From the NCBI RefSeq assembly GCF_007655135.1, contig NC_045134.1:8514982-8578981 (forward strand): a stretch of 64,000 nt of DNA, written 5' to 3'. Of this stretch, positions 22,155 through 33,189 are shown in pieces. The translations under genes and the position numbers were made by a program. Under the pieces are notes generated by a model. That model had not been told where the DNA came from. It did no database searches and saw nothing but the letters and a program-made list of their open reading frames with translations. Numbering within the stretch: the stretch's first letter is position 1; each line of letters opens with the position of its first letter. Source of the stretch: Punica granatum. Taxonomy: Eukaryota; Streptophyta; Magnoliopsida; Myrtales; Lythraceae.

Positions 22155-22245
22155 GAGAGACCTGCGGCGGTGGGTTTGACACCGAGAGCAACGCAAGGTG
22201 AGAACTGCTTTTCCTCCAACATCGGCAACCGCGATCTGCTGAGCA
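22155..22245 (-). pseudogene. conserved short exon-like block between the LRR exon and the post-LRR block (TNL-B)
   Basis: The minus-strand sequence CGGTTGCCGATGTTGGAGG...ACCGCCGCAG|GTCT recurs at 40.83-40.89, 59.98-60.06 and 60.18-60.26 kb. The end is always GCAG or CCAG before GTCT. Two frames are open; one reads LEEKQFSPCVALGVKPTAAG, the other VADVGGKAVLTLRCSRC. It may be an internal exon of the ancestral 3' part of the gene. Confidence 0.4.
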
Positions 22246-22626
22246 CCTTTAAACACAAACGTCATATCATTCACAACACCATCCGTTCTATCTGTGCCAA
22301 TGACAGAATAAAAGGGTACCTTCGGCCAACAATCTTGCAAGACAATCTGGCCGTATGTACATATATCAAGACGTCCATATGTATATATATATCTGCATAC
22401 TACTATTTTCCTCCTCTGGGTAATGATGCTCACCAACTGTTCGATGAAAAGACCTCGGAAGAAGGCAACAGAGAAATAGTCCCTGAGACAAAAATTAAGA
22501 GCCGATGTAACTTCTATGAAGACGGCAACCCTACACTACACAGAGGAATGGCTTGAGGGTCGGCGGCATGGAAGCAGAGGGTGGACATGTGAAGATGGCA
22601 ATCACGCAATGCGTGGGAAAGTTGAA

Positions 22627-22720
22627 ACTAAACTTGCAGATAGAGAATGAAAGACATTATATTATATATATATATATATATCAAAATATAAAGGGAAAAA
22701 AAAAATAGTTGAAACTCACC
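22627..22720 (-). promoter_or_regulatory. conserved splice donor downstream of the TNL-B stop codon
   Basis: GCTCG|GTGAGTTTCAAC (donor 22719-22718) lies 122 bases past the stop. The same donor context follows exon 4 of TNL-C (41596-41595) and TNL-D (60416-60415). Three-copy conservation of a consensus donor implies that exon 4 was not originally the last exon. Confidence 0.6.
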
Positions 22721-22841
22721 GAGCAGAAAGCATCGAATGAGGAAGCGAATGACAATTATTTCTTGTAGGTCCTCTTCATCACGTACAGTCCAGATTGCGG
22801 TCACATGAATGAATCGGAAACAAGGCAGATCGACTTTTACA

Positions 22842-24896
22842 TTATCCACTTTCAGCTGTCCAAGACCCGGATACTCCCAGCTGATCACAACCTCGTATGG
22901 TCACCCTTCGAAGGTTCATCATGCTCGGAATATGGGGTAATTGCTTGAGATTCGGACAAGAATTTATTTCAAGCACCTCCAAAGCTGGCAAGTTAGGCCC
23001 TAACTCTTTCAATGAACCGCAAGAACTAATGTCCAGTTTACGCAATGAGTCTAGCTCTCCGAGACCTGAGATCTCCACTACTCGGTCACAATTATGTATC
23101 CTCAACTCCTGTAGATTATTTAAGAGAGGCCACTTTACATTCCCCCAACCTGCTGGCGACTGAGGCCACAGCCATTTCAAGGACTTGCACGAGACAATGG
23201 ATAACACTTCCAGGAATACTAGAAATCCCAGACCTTGAACGACCACCAGTTCTTTGCACTCTTCTAATTCCAACACTTGTAGAAACATTAAGCGCGATAG
23301 ATCTGGTAATTTTTCTAGAGATATGCAAGAATTTAAGCACAGGGTTCTCAAACTTAGTGGCAGGCGATGCCCTATACTTTTCAATGACTTGCACGCAAAA
23401 ATGAACAGCCCTTGCAGTGATACTAGCCCTCCAAGATCTGGAAGCTCCAACAATGCTTCGCAGGCAGCTATTTTCAAGACTTTTAGGCTCTCTAGGTGTG
23501 AGAGATCCGGCAATTTCTGAACACAAGTGCAATCTGTCAAATCAAGCATCTGTAAACTTCCTGGCACCCGAAGGCCATCAAGCATGCTGAAGTCAAATTG
23601 TAGCACCAAGGTTTCCAACTTCTCTAATTCTCCGACCCCAAGACTTTCGAATCCATCTTTCCCAATGGAACACTTGAAGAATATTAAATAGGACAAGTTT
23701 TTCAAGTTGGAAAGACAAGGTAGTTTTGCATCTTCTCGCAAATGCTCAAGAACCAGAGTTGATAAACTGGATGGGAGTTGTGGAATCCAAAGCAGATTAG
23801 GGCAACCCAATATAAGCGTACTGAGCTGAGAAACACTGTCCAATAATCCCGTTGGTAGGGTCCTAATATCTGGAATACGTACTATGATGCATTTTTTTGC
23901 ACCAACTGGATACCAATGGGATGGAGAACATGGTCTAAATGTGCTGCAATCTGTCAACTCTTTGACGTTGTGCCCAGGAAGAATGTCTAGGTTGAAACCC
24001 AATGGCCTTCTCTCTCCTGGATTACTTAACACCACATCAGTTAGGTTCTTCATATTTGAGAGATCATCTGGGATTCTCTTTAGCATCTCCGACTGACATG
24101 ATATTCTGGTCAAACTGGCGGGAAGCCTGGGTAGTTCCTCGAGATTGTTGCACTCCCATAACAAAAGACTTTTGAGTGAAGAAAGCTGACTGATCGTCGA
24201 GGGCAAAAGGCGTATTTTGCTCATATTCAAGTTCAAGCCTCTCAAGCGGGACAACTTCCCAATTTCAGTTGGGATTTCTCCTTGCAAACGGCTCCAACTT
24301 GCATTCAGCTCTTTCAATTCCTCTAGATTCCCGATTGAATTAGGTAACTCCAAGAGACCTGTGGATGATATATTCAAAGTAGATAAAGATTGTAGATCCC
24401 CAAACGAGTCCGGTAGTTTTTGAATCTCGGAGCAACCCCCCAAAGAGAGGTACTCAAGCTTCTTAAGGCGTCCAATGGAATCAGGTAGTCTCTCTATCTT
24501 GGTATTCTCCAATGAGAGGCGTTTGAGTTTCCGCAGTCTCCCGATTGTGTCTGGTAGTCTCGCAACGCTGACACCCCAAACCTCGAGGATCACCAAAGAT
24601 CCCAGGTTACCGATTGATTCAGGCAAAGGAGCGAAAGGATAGGCACTGCCTCTTAGGAAAAGCTCCTGTAAGGCTTCAAGATAACCGATTTCTTCGGGCA
24701 GACCTCGAAGAGACTTACAATTCTTTAAATTTAAGTGCTTCAAGCTCTTTAGATTGCCAATTGAGCCGTCCATTTCCTCCAATTTCTCACAACCCTGTAG
24801 AATCAACCTCTCTAGGTTCGTATATTTTGATAAATTGGGGATCCTTGATATCCTTTTGCACCGAGAAAGATCTAGAACAGCTAAACTGTCTCCAAC
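22842..24896 (-). CDS. TNL-B exon 4: main LRR domain
   Basis: The acceptor TTGTTCAG precedes GTTGGAGAC (VGDSLAVLDLSRCKRIS). The frame is open for 684 residues. N-terminal LRRs of the LPDSIGRLKKLxxLSLxxC type give way to LPxLSNLKNLSYL, LPDLSHLESLKVLKI and LGELDSLRKLDISSC repeats, ending GCDQLGVSGSWTAESG. In the alternative frame, entered by the 2-base difference near 22868-22878, the sequence continues PGLGQLKVDNVKVDLPCFRF, as in TNL-C, up to a consensus donor at 22719. Confidence 0.87.
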   Translation of the reverse strand, partial: VGDSLAVLDLSRCKRISRIPNLSKYTNLERLILQGCEKLEEMDGSIGNLKSLKHLNLKNCKSLRGLPEEIGYLEALQELFLRGSAYPFAPLPESIGNLGSLVILEVWGVSVARLPDTIGRLRKLKRLSLENTKIERLPDSIGRLKKLEYLSLGGCSEIQKLPDSFGDLQSLSTLNISSTGLLELPNSIGNLEELKELNASWSRLQGEIPTEIGKLSRLRGLNLNMSKIRLLPSTISQLSSLKSLLLWECNNLEELPRLPASLTRISCQSEMLKRIPDDLSNMKNLTDVVLSNPGERRPLGFNLDILPGHNVKELTDCSTFRPCSPSHWYPVGAKKCIIVRIPDIRTLPTGLLDSVSQLSTLILGCPNLLWIPQLPSSLSTLVLEHLREDAKLPCLSNLKNLSYLIFFKCSIGKDGFESLGVGELEKLETLVLQFDFSMLDGLRVPGSLQMLDLTDCTCVQKLPDLSHLESLKVLKIAACEALLELPDLGGLVSLQGLFIFACKSLKSIGHRLPLSLRTLCLNSCISLEKLPDLSRLMFLQVLELEECKELVVVQGLGFLVFLEVLSIVSCKSLKWLWPQSPAGWGNVKWPLLNNLQELRIHNCDRVVEISGLGELDSLRKLDISSCGSLKELGPNLPALEVLEINSCPNLKQLPHIPSMMNLRRVTIRGCDQLGVSGSWTAESG

Positions 24897-25487
24897 CTGA
24901 ACAAACCAAAATGAATTTTGAAATAAAATTATTAGAAACCGCCAATGTGCAGATGCCATGCATATATATAAGAGAATAAATTAAAGTAAATTTTCCAACT
25001 AAAAGAGACGGAATTATTTACATTAATATATAATTATATATATATGAAAATAAAGTCTGAGCAGAATTTTCATGTCATTACATAATCAAAAATAAGAAAC
25101 GAAACTCTCTCGTTTTGCCACATCATCATTTATATTTAAGAAAAATTTTATAATCTTTTATCAAAGAAAATATTGTCATATAGATTGTCCACATATATCA
25201 AATGGAATATATATGCATAATACACAAGGCAAGAATATGCAGTAGAATATATATACTAATATATAGATTATATACAACATATTATAGCATAATAAGAACA
25301 TTATAATTTGCATATTGTTTACACATATCCAACGAAATATATATACATAATACACAGGGCAAGAATATGTAGTAAAAAATATACATATATATAACCCAAA
25401 TATAGATTTTATACAGCATAATATAGCCTAATAAAGACATTATAATAGATGCGGTTTGCGTTATACCAAAAAAAATATATATATATT

Positions 25488-25528
<41 letters not shown>

Positions 25529-28500
25529 CACAATACACATGATTATATATTGCTCCTACCAATATATAATATAAATTGTATATTGTATCATTCTCCAACA
25601 ACCAAAGCAGTGATTTCGATGGACAAGCGATATTGCTATATAACATATATTATATCCAATATAATTTCCATGAAATCTTTTATATATATCACCATATAAT
25701 ATTATCTTTATGAATATATATATGTACATACGGGGGAAGAAAAGGGGAAGCAGAACCGGACAATTGTATTTATAATTCTCAACCTCATTTTGCCCTTCTC
25801 CAAGTCTGTCTTTTTCTCGATTAAATTTTGATTTGTTGATTATTGTATTTATAAGTTTTTTTAATGTAAATTGAAAACTAATTATTTCAATATTGATTGT
25901 TTTGACGGAATCTTTATTCTAATTCTATTATAGATGTCACTTCAATTATGGTAATATTTATAATTTCTATGCCTTAAATATTTCATTGTTATTTCCATTT
26001 CATAATTTAATGGAATCTTTCTTCCATGAACTTCAAGTCAGTAGTTTTATTATTTATTCTTATTCTTTGGTAGAATTTTGATTTGTAGAATGAATTTTTA
26101 ATGCAAATTTCAAACTAATTGCTTCGGTATTGATTGTTTTAAGATTTTTATTCCCCTTGCATTAAGGATGGTGTTGCTTAGGTAATTGAAATTTTGCAAT
26201 ACTTCTTTTTGTTAAATTCATCTTTTCACACATTTATATGAGAATTTTTTATTTTCTTTGAATTGATATATTTGCTCACATATTTTAATTCAATTCTATT
26301 CTTTTCACATATGTCTCATATCTCAATTTTCTTTAATGACTTTATAATTCGTGTATATATTTATAACATTTTTCTCTACCAAAATAATTAAGAGATTATT
26401 TGTACGGTCCATGTGCAACGCACAAGTATTCAACTAGTTATTCTTAAAGTCATATTTTTAGCTAGATTTTAAATTAATTTATTGGCCACAGGTAAAATTT
26501 TCAAAAATTATAAATAAGTATGAAAGTAGTGTACGCACAAACAGGCATATACATATATATACACACACACACTCTAGGGTGCAACACCTGCCCGATGTCG
26601 CAAATCGTAAAATTTTTCTTTAATTTTTTATTTATCATAATAATTTGCGTAATACCCAATATAGAGTATAACTGAAATTAATGAAAAAATTCATATGAAT
26701 TCTCTATTGATGATAAATAATTCAAATTTATAAAAAAATTGTTCTAATTAATTTTATACTTTGTAAAAGCCAATATTTCGGCAAGATAATCTTAAATTGA
26801 ATTTTTAATATTGTCACAACCAATTGGTATGGACAACTTTTTTAAAAGCCACCTTTGAAAGAATCCAGTCTCTTCAATTGAAAACAAAACCAATAAAAAT
26901 AACAAGGAAATAAAAAAAAATAAGAGGGGAGTGGTTGTGTAACGCTTATTGACCGAAGGTATAAGTTTTTGAAATCTATTTCAATAATCAATAAGCTTTA
27001 GGAATACTTATATTGGTAAAAATCTTTTCCAACATATTTTGACTGTTGGTATACCTCTAATAATCCTATCCCAATAAACATCAATATATACTTCTCAATA
27101 TATCTCATTAGTAGAGTATACATGTGTGCTAATGATTTATAAATTTGTCAGTATAGACTCTCTATACCAACAACTCATCTTCTATTGGTATAGATTTTGT
27201 TCATATATGTCATTTTTATTTTGTGGTGTACTAATTAATGATGGAAAAAATTAGAAGTAAAAGGAAGTTTTTTTTAGATCGGAAAATAATACGCCTAAAG
27301 ATTAGTGGTTCCGGTCCCATTGAATTAGCCAAGAACGAACGGAAAATTTAAAGAAAGAAACACAAAAATGAAAAATGAAAAGAACACAGGAGTCAAAGAA
27401 ATTGACCTATAAAAACCGATGTATTCTTTGGTTTTTACATTTTTTTCATTTTGATGAGAAAGATAATGAGGGCCTCGAACAATAAGGAAAAAAAAAAAGT
27501 AATGAAACTGACAAATTCTTTTCTTTTTATGACTCAGATAATCTATTTGTTTTTAATTTTAACTGATCTAATAGGACAAGATATGTATACGACAAAAAAT
27601 CTTTCTGTTGTTTTGAACGGTAATGAGTAACAAAATGTATGATAAAAGAAATTATTTTATTCAAATGACATTAAATTAAAGAAAGTTGCGTACTCTTTCC
27701 ACAATGCTCTAGAAGATGCAAGTTTATAGTATTTAGATTTAGATTTAGGTTTAGGTATATATATATGTACATATATTTTATGTATGCTATTACAAATGAC
27801 ATTTGCTTATGGAATTAGGAAATATAAAATGTCAAATACCTAAAAAAAAAAGGTCGAATGAAAATTCAAAAAAAATCTAGGTATATTAAAAGTATAGAAT
27901 TAAGATTATGAAATATAGAAAAAATATATTTTCTTTTGAGCCCCACGGTTTCTTGTACAGACGTAGATTAGTGAATGTTAGTGAAACATATAGATATGTG
28001 CATGCTATCAGTGGGGGAAACTTCGAATTAATTTACTTAGACCAAACTTGATTTTGATCTTTTCATCTTGTCTGATAGATAAATGATATTTCTTAGACCA
28101 GAGAAATTTCTCCTCTCCTTTTTCCTAAATTCATCTGATGTAAGCAATCCAAAAAATGCAATTACCGATTGGTGGAATAATGTTACTTATTTAAAAATCG
28201 AATCGTTATACCTTTCACCTTACAATAGCAGAATAACAGAACAACAAGTAACAATGTGTAATAAAAATCGAGTTACTAATTATAATACTACATCTTGCAT
28301 GTGTATATAGTAGAAATCAATCGTAGTACAAGTCCATCTTTCTTCGGGAACAGTTTTTATGCTTTTGAAAGATTCATTATTGATACCTTAAAAAAAATGG
28401 GGTTCGGTAATTCTCTAATACAATTTCAAAATATGGACTTATTAATGAATAGATATAGATACATATATATCACTTGATTTTTCAGTACGCATATGTATAC

Positions 28501-28953
28501 ATATATATATATATATATATTTCAGATTTTATACTACAAGCTTGTAGTCGTCTTTCTTAGCTGATTAAATCATTCAATGCTTACGTTTATATTTCTGGGT
28601 CAAAACACATCTCGATAATAAGTGGAACAAATTTTCAATTAAACTAATGAAAATATTATTTTTTTGGGTCCCCATTGGTTCTTTTTTCCCTTTCTTTTTG
28701 TTGGGTACAATCTTATTGTTATGTGATTTTTAGCTTAATCATGTGAGTGCATTATTTATATTGCAATTAGCTATATCATCAAAGTTTAATTTTCAAGACG
28801 ATATTTTACAATTATTAAAAAAAAATCCTGTTATTGCTATACTGAACTATGTCTATATTACGCACATAATTCAATTTTTCATCATTTAATTTATATTTTT
28901 TGGATACCAATATACGTACACTTAATTCAAAAATATAGCAATGCTTCTTTAAC

Positions 28954-28985
<32 letters not shown>

Positions 28986-31353
28986 GTTAATACAAAGGAG
29001 GCCTAAAGTCTAGTATAATGAAAGAGAAATTAAATAACTAGTAAAGGGGCACGGATAATCCAATTAGGTATCAAATCTGCGACCTCTAAGCCAATAGGCT
29101 GAAGTGCGTACTTTTGCTCTTTTGATTCTTTACCATATATATTAAATCGTACTTGATCAGATTATGGATGTATATAGGAACGGAAGAGAATAATTGTGAA
29201 AACTTAAATATATAGCATTGCAAATGCTTCTTTATGTTGTGCGTACCTCCATTTTACTCCATCCTTGCTCATTGATGTCGCTGCCTGAGAGATCTAAAAT
29301 GGCTAGCCTCTTCAAATTTAGATTGGTAGCCTGAAAATTCAAAGGACAAGAATGCCAAGATAGCCATCTTAACTTTGTAAACTGATACTCGAAATCCCCA
29401 ATAATATTAATCTTGTCCAACTGAAGGAACCTTAGGTTCCGTAGATTTTTGAAATGGTCATCCATAAGATTGCAATTTTGCATTAGAGCATCACCGAAAA
29501 ACGGAGGCAGTACTTCGATTTTTGCAGTTCCCTACAAGAAAGGAGAATTTGTATATTGAGAACAATAGCAAGAAATTCCTTTAAGAAAGAACATTTTATG
29601 TACAATGTGTTTTTAAGCCGGCGTATGATTACCTCTTTTCCTTCTAGTATGTTCCAGGCTTCCTTACGATCCCACAATCGACTATGCTTCCCAAAATCTG
29701 TTATATTCTCCATACAAATAATTTCTCTTCCAAGATCTCTGAGATGGTCATGCATCCATAATTCATTACCGTCCATCACCTTTATGATAGATTTTGATAT
29801 TAACTCATTCATTCCTATCTCCGGACGAAACCCACAAGACTCCCACATATAAATTGCATTTTTCAAATTTATGTTAGTCGGTAGGCAAGCGATGTCAAGA
29901 AATATTTCCTTTGTCCGAAACTTTAGGGCTTCATAGCTTATCAATAAAGTTTCATGTATGTTATCACGGGGAATCCTCACCAACATACTTCGGTTGTCTT
30001 CCCACGCTTCTTTATGTTTGCCGCAAAGATGTGAACCTATGACCTCAAGAGCTAAAGGAAGTCGTCCAATAACAGAGATAGCTCCTTTTGCAAGATCGAG
30101 GAACTCAATAGGAGGATAATCCATTTTAAAAGCATGCCTCGAAAATAGTTGCAAAGCTTGTTCGAAATTCATTTCTTTCATTTCCAAAAGTTCTATAGAC
30201 TTCTTCCCACTACCATCTTTCGATTGCTCTTGCTCAACTGCTAGCACACTTATATCCCTTGTTGTGATAATTATCCTACTCCCTGAAGAATACCAAGTTG
30301 AACTTCCAGCTAGACTCTCAATTTGCTCCTTTTTATCCACATCATCGAGAACTATGAGAACTTTCTTATCCCGACATGATTCTTTGAGGACCTTGATCCC
30401 AACATCAGTATCTGAAATAGCTCTAGAATCCTTCGGTAGAAGATCACGTTTTAGCCTTCTTTGCAGATGTTCAAGGCCATGTTTTGAAGACTCCCGAATT
30501 TGTGCCAGAAAACTACAACCATCGAAGTGCACAGAGAGTTGATTGAACAGAGTCTTGGCAAGAGTCGTCTTGCCACTACCGCCTATTCCATAAATTCCCA
30601 CGTATCGTACCCCATGAGCTTGAACATCTAAGTGGTTCAACATGATTTCAACTTCTTTGTCCATTCCAACTAAATGGTCTGTCACAATCCTGTCTTTAAC
30701 CTTCAAGTTAGCCAGGACCTCTTTGACAATTAATTTGCATAGTTCACCATGACTGCCATATTCAAAGGGGGGGAAAAAAGGAACTACGATGAGGAAGAGA
30801 AGATCAACTAACAACATATGTTGCTTCCATAATCGTCGCGTTTGACAAAATATAATGCAACTAAAAATCATAATCTCAGCAGTTACAATCATCGTCACTA
30901 TGGACGACACCATTATACTACAAATATTACCAATTCAAGCCAAACTTATCAATTTTTTCAAAATTATTTTCATAGATAGAAAATAATATTTGTCTACTAA
31001 ATGGCGGGATTTAGTAATAGAGGTGTAAATAAGCCAAGCCGAGCCCGAATATACTACGCTCGAGCTCAGCTAGTTTATTAGTTCGCGAGCTTGGGCCTAA
31101 GCTCGAGCTCGCGCGAGCCTAACTCTTCGAGCTTGGGCTTGACTTGTTGCATTTAGCGAAGGTTCGGCTTGACTTGTTGCATTTAGCGAAGGTTCGGCTT
31201 GACTCGTATAGGCTCACCACGCCAGCAGAGCTCAACTCGTATAAGGTTCGTGAGCTCAAACTCGTATAGGCTCGTGAGCTCAAGCTCGCATGGCCTTAAA
31301 TTGGACTACCGTAATAACTCATAATATATATATATATAAGAAATATATATAAC

Positions 31354-31389
<36 letters not shown>

Positions 31390-33123
31390 GCATTTAGGCT
31401 CGTGAACTTCATGAGCCGTATACCATTGAGCTTGGCTGGGCTCGTTTAACTAGCGAGGTCAAGCCGAGCCGAGCTCGAGCTTTATAAGAGCGAGCCGAAT
31501 TTGAGTTTTCATCGAGTCGAGCCCAAACTATTCGCGAATGTCTCGGCTCATTTACACCCCTAGTTAGAAATGATGCGTGGCAAATTGGATCAATAGAATA
31601 TCCCCTCTAACGAACTGTTGGTATTTCCTAGAGAATCAAAATCAGATCGTGCAGAGTCGGCCTTTCTCCTTAATTCAAATATCTCAAGACTCTTGCAGAT
31701 CTTAAATTAACGGAGTACTAAAGTTTTCTCTGTTTTTCTTTTTTTTTTATTCCTTTTCATATGCGAGTTCTCAAGTCCTCTATGTGAAGAATGATACAAG
31801 TTCTGCGAAGTGCTTCAAGGACCAAGCGATGTGTTGACGCCTCTTATGGTCCCTGCATCAGTTCAGGAAAATTCTTCCAACGGCTTTTATGTGCCCAAAA
31901 ATTCAGAAAAATTGTCAAAGGCCCATGGTTACGCACCACTTGACTAATCAGGTGCTCGATCTAGGCAGCAATCTCAATTTTTTATTGATTGATCAGGCCT
32001 TGGTAAAGGCCTAGGCGCTTATATATATATCATGGACTAGATTCCTTCAACCAGGCCATTAATCTATAATTTAAACTATTTTTTTTGCATTTCTTTTCAC
32101 TCCATAGAGCAATCAATGGATATGGAATACTAAATTCTGATTCCATCACTATTCCACACTGTGAAAAACTGTCATGTAATAAATTGATGCAATTTCTGTT
32201 TAACATTTTGGTATTCCTTTTAAATTTTGAATACTGGTTTTTGAAGATCGCTCAGAAACTCTGTCGAAAGATAAAGAGATCACAAACATGAAAATTAGGG
32301 TGCTTTATGAAAAGAAAAGGTAATATTAAACCAATTACATACCCTGTACGTCTTACTTCCCATCCTTTTATCTTGGTAACCTCCGTAAGAGCTTTCTCCT
32401 CTTTACTGTTTGATGATTCCCGGCCGCTGATCTCAACCACATCCTTGAGTGCCTTCTCCCTCTTCTCTTCGACGTTTTCTTTCTCGTGTCTGCCCAAAGC
32501 ATCATTTAATTGTAACCATAATGACTCCTTTATGATTTTCTTTTCAATTTTGAATATGATTTATGGGAGACCGCTAAGAATTTTGCTCAGAAGAGGAATA
32601 AAATTACAAACATGGAAAATAGAGTGCTTCATGAAAATAAAAATCTGACAACTTATTCAACGGAAGAGTATAAAGTAATTACGTACCCGGTGCCATTTGA
32701 TAATTCCCACCCGCTGATCTCGACCACCTCCTTCAGTGCCTTCTCCCACTTCACCTTCTCACCGTGTTTGTCCAAATCCTCGCGATAGAGAGGTGTTTTG
32801 AGTTTTACATCATCAGGAGTCACATCGTAAAAAACAGGCATAATCTTCTTCTTCTTCTCCACCATTTCTGCTAGCTCGCGGAGGCACCATTTGCTTTCAG
32901 CATAACGCTTAGAGAAGATGGGTATGCAGACGATGGAGTTGTTGATAGCTCTCAGGATCTCCTCGATCTTTTCACCAGGACGAATCTCTTCATCATCTCT
33001 GAAGACACGGACTCCCGCATCTACCATGGTGTGATAAAGGACGTCCGTGAAACCTTGTCGAGTATCTGGGCCCCTAAAACTCAGGAACACCTGATACTCA
33101 GCTCCTGGTATGTCCGAGCCCAT
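22842..33123 (-). CDS. TNL-B: complete TIR-NBS-LRR disease-resistance gene (L6-like)
   Basis: The gene has four exons: TIR 33123-32687 (437 nt), NBS 30752-29633 (1120 nt), linker/LRR 29531-29247 (285 nt) and LRR 24896-22842 (2055 nt). They sum to 3897 nt, 1298 residues plus stop, with no internal stop. All junctions are GT-AG and phases match TNL-A. Order: TIR (SKWCLREL glutamate present), P-loop GIGGSGKTT, kinase-2 VLIVLDDVD, RNBS-B SRIIITTRD, GRLPLAL (variant of GLPLA), FLDIACL, MHD in WMHDHLRDLGREI, then LRRs. Intron 3 (4.35 kb) has swollen by a Helitron-like insertion. It is the only full-length open member here and the most likely functional receptor. A 2-base deletion near 22868-22878 changed the C-terminus to LGVSGSWTAESG. 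A GTGAGT donor lies 122 bases past the stop, so the true 3' end may be spliced. Confidence 0.82.
25027..26437 (+). mobile_element. Helitron-like insertion in TNL-B intron 3 with a paralogous empty site
   Basis: The 3' end has a 5-bp stem TGTGC-AAC-GCACA (26412-26424), then CTAG at 26434-26437 and host T. TNL-D carries the empty site CATTAA|TTATTCTTAAG near 62800-62816. In TNL-B the same bases are split by 1411 bases, between A and T as Helitrons insert. The 5' end reads TATATAATTA rather than TC..., so the start may be mutated or nested. Confidence 0.6.
28985..29110 (-). repeat. degenerate SINE-like (tRNA-derived) relic
   Basis: On the minus strand GGCTTAGAGGTCGCAG followed by ATTTGATACC resembles a tRNA T-arm/box B region of the plant Au-type SINE layout, followed by AT-rich sequence. 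Box A is poor and no target-site duplication was found. Confidence 0.3.
29247..29531 (-). CDS. TNL-B exon 3: linker and first LRR
   Basis: The acceptor TTCTTGTAG precedes GGAACTGC. It encodes GTAKIEVLPPFFGDALMQNC, NLRFLQLDKIN, LRWLSWHSCPLNFQA and LAILDLSGSDI, ending WSKME before GTACGC. It is 285 nt and phase 0 at both ends. Confidence 0.87.
29633..30752 (-). CDS. TNL-B exon 2: NB-ARC domain
   Basis: The acceptor AATATGGCAG precedes TCATGGTGAACT (G-HGELCKLIVKEV after joining). All NB-ARC motifs are present and in order. The winged-helix motif reads LWMHDHLRDLGREIICMENI, and the exon ends NILEGKE before GTAATC. The GLPLA motif is GRLPLAL, as in TNL-C but not TNL-A. Confidence 0.87.
31018..31562. 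mobile_element. foldback MITE with TAGRGGTGTAAAT termini
   Basis: The left end TAGAGGTGTAAATAAGCC mirrors the right end GGCTCATTTACACCCCTA. Both arms are rich in GAGCTCGAGC and GCCGAGC words. The flanks TTTAGTAA and GTTAGAAA match at 6 of 8 positions, a plausible worn 8-bp target-site duplication (hAT-like). Inside, a perfect 30-base unit is tandemly doubled at 31136-31165 and 31166-31195. No protein is encoded. Confidence 0.75.
32343..32510 (-). pseudogene. relic of a second TIR exon 3' end
   Basis: The minus strand reads ALGRHEKENVEEKREKALKD, VVEISGRESSNSKEEKALTE and VTKIKGWEVRRTG, then a GTATGT donor. It matches the doubled TIR tail of TNL-A, not the tail of the adjacent TNL-B exon. About 120 bases of following intron also resemble the start of TNL-B intron 1. 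It is the remains of another TIR exon joined by unequal recombination. Confidence 0.8.
32687..33123 (-). CDS. TNL-B exon 1: TIR domain
   Basis: ATG precedes GSDIPGAEYQVFLSFRGPDT. The TIR boxes are complete: GVRVFRDDEEIRPGEKIEEI, CIPIFSKRYAESKWCLREL and IMPVFYDVTPDDVKLKTPLY. The exon ends ISGWELSNGT-GG before GTACGT, phase 2. It lacks the doubled EKALxEV tail found in the TNL-A TIR. The leader is short and CT-rich, with a TTTAAATTA box about 110 bases upstream. Confidence 0.87.
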
Positions 33124-33189
33124 TTGTCCAGGAACAAGTTGTTTGCGAGTGATGGTTGAGAGATTTCAAAGAGCGCAATGAAATTGAAG

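Larger units (their letters stand above)
24897..29246 (-). other. TNL-B intron 3 (4.35 kb)
   Basis: No coding region is present. It contains a Helitron-like insertion (25027-26437) and a (GA)n microsatellite at about 25491-25525. (TA)n tracts lie at about 28497-28521 and 28957-28982, with a degenerate SINE-like stretch at about 28985-29110. Its ends are homologous to intron 3 of TNL-D (24897-25026 and 26438-26560 match 62651-62900). Confidence 0.7.
30753..32686 (-). other. TNL-B intron 1
   Basis: The intron is 1.9 kb. It holds a GC-rich foldback element (31018-31562) with an internal (TA)n tract (about 31325-31385). A duplicated relic of the 3' end of a TIR exon plus its splice donor lies at 32343-32510. 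The rest is unremarkable. Confidence 0.7.

Noticed and set aside
22628..22888. A separate small gene at the end of TNL-B
   Set aside because: It is the alternative frame of the TNL-B LRR end and its 3' continuation, matching the TNL-C C-terminus.
25282..25646. Serine/leucine repeat peptides on the minus strand
   Set aside because: Translation of the (GA)n microsatellite in intron 3 of TNL-B.
31325..31385. CRISPR-like or regulatory array from regular repeats
   Set aside because: These are (TA)n microsatellites, as at 7406, 28497, 43770 and 63377; no spacer structure.
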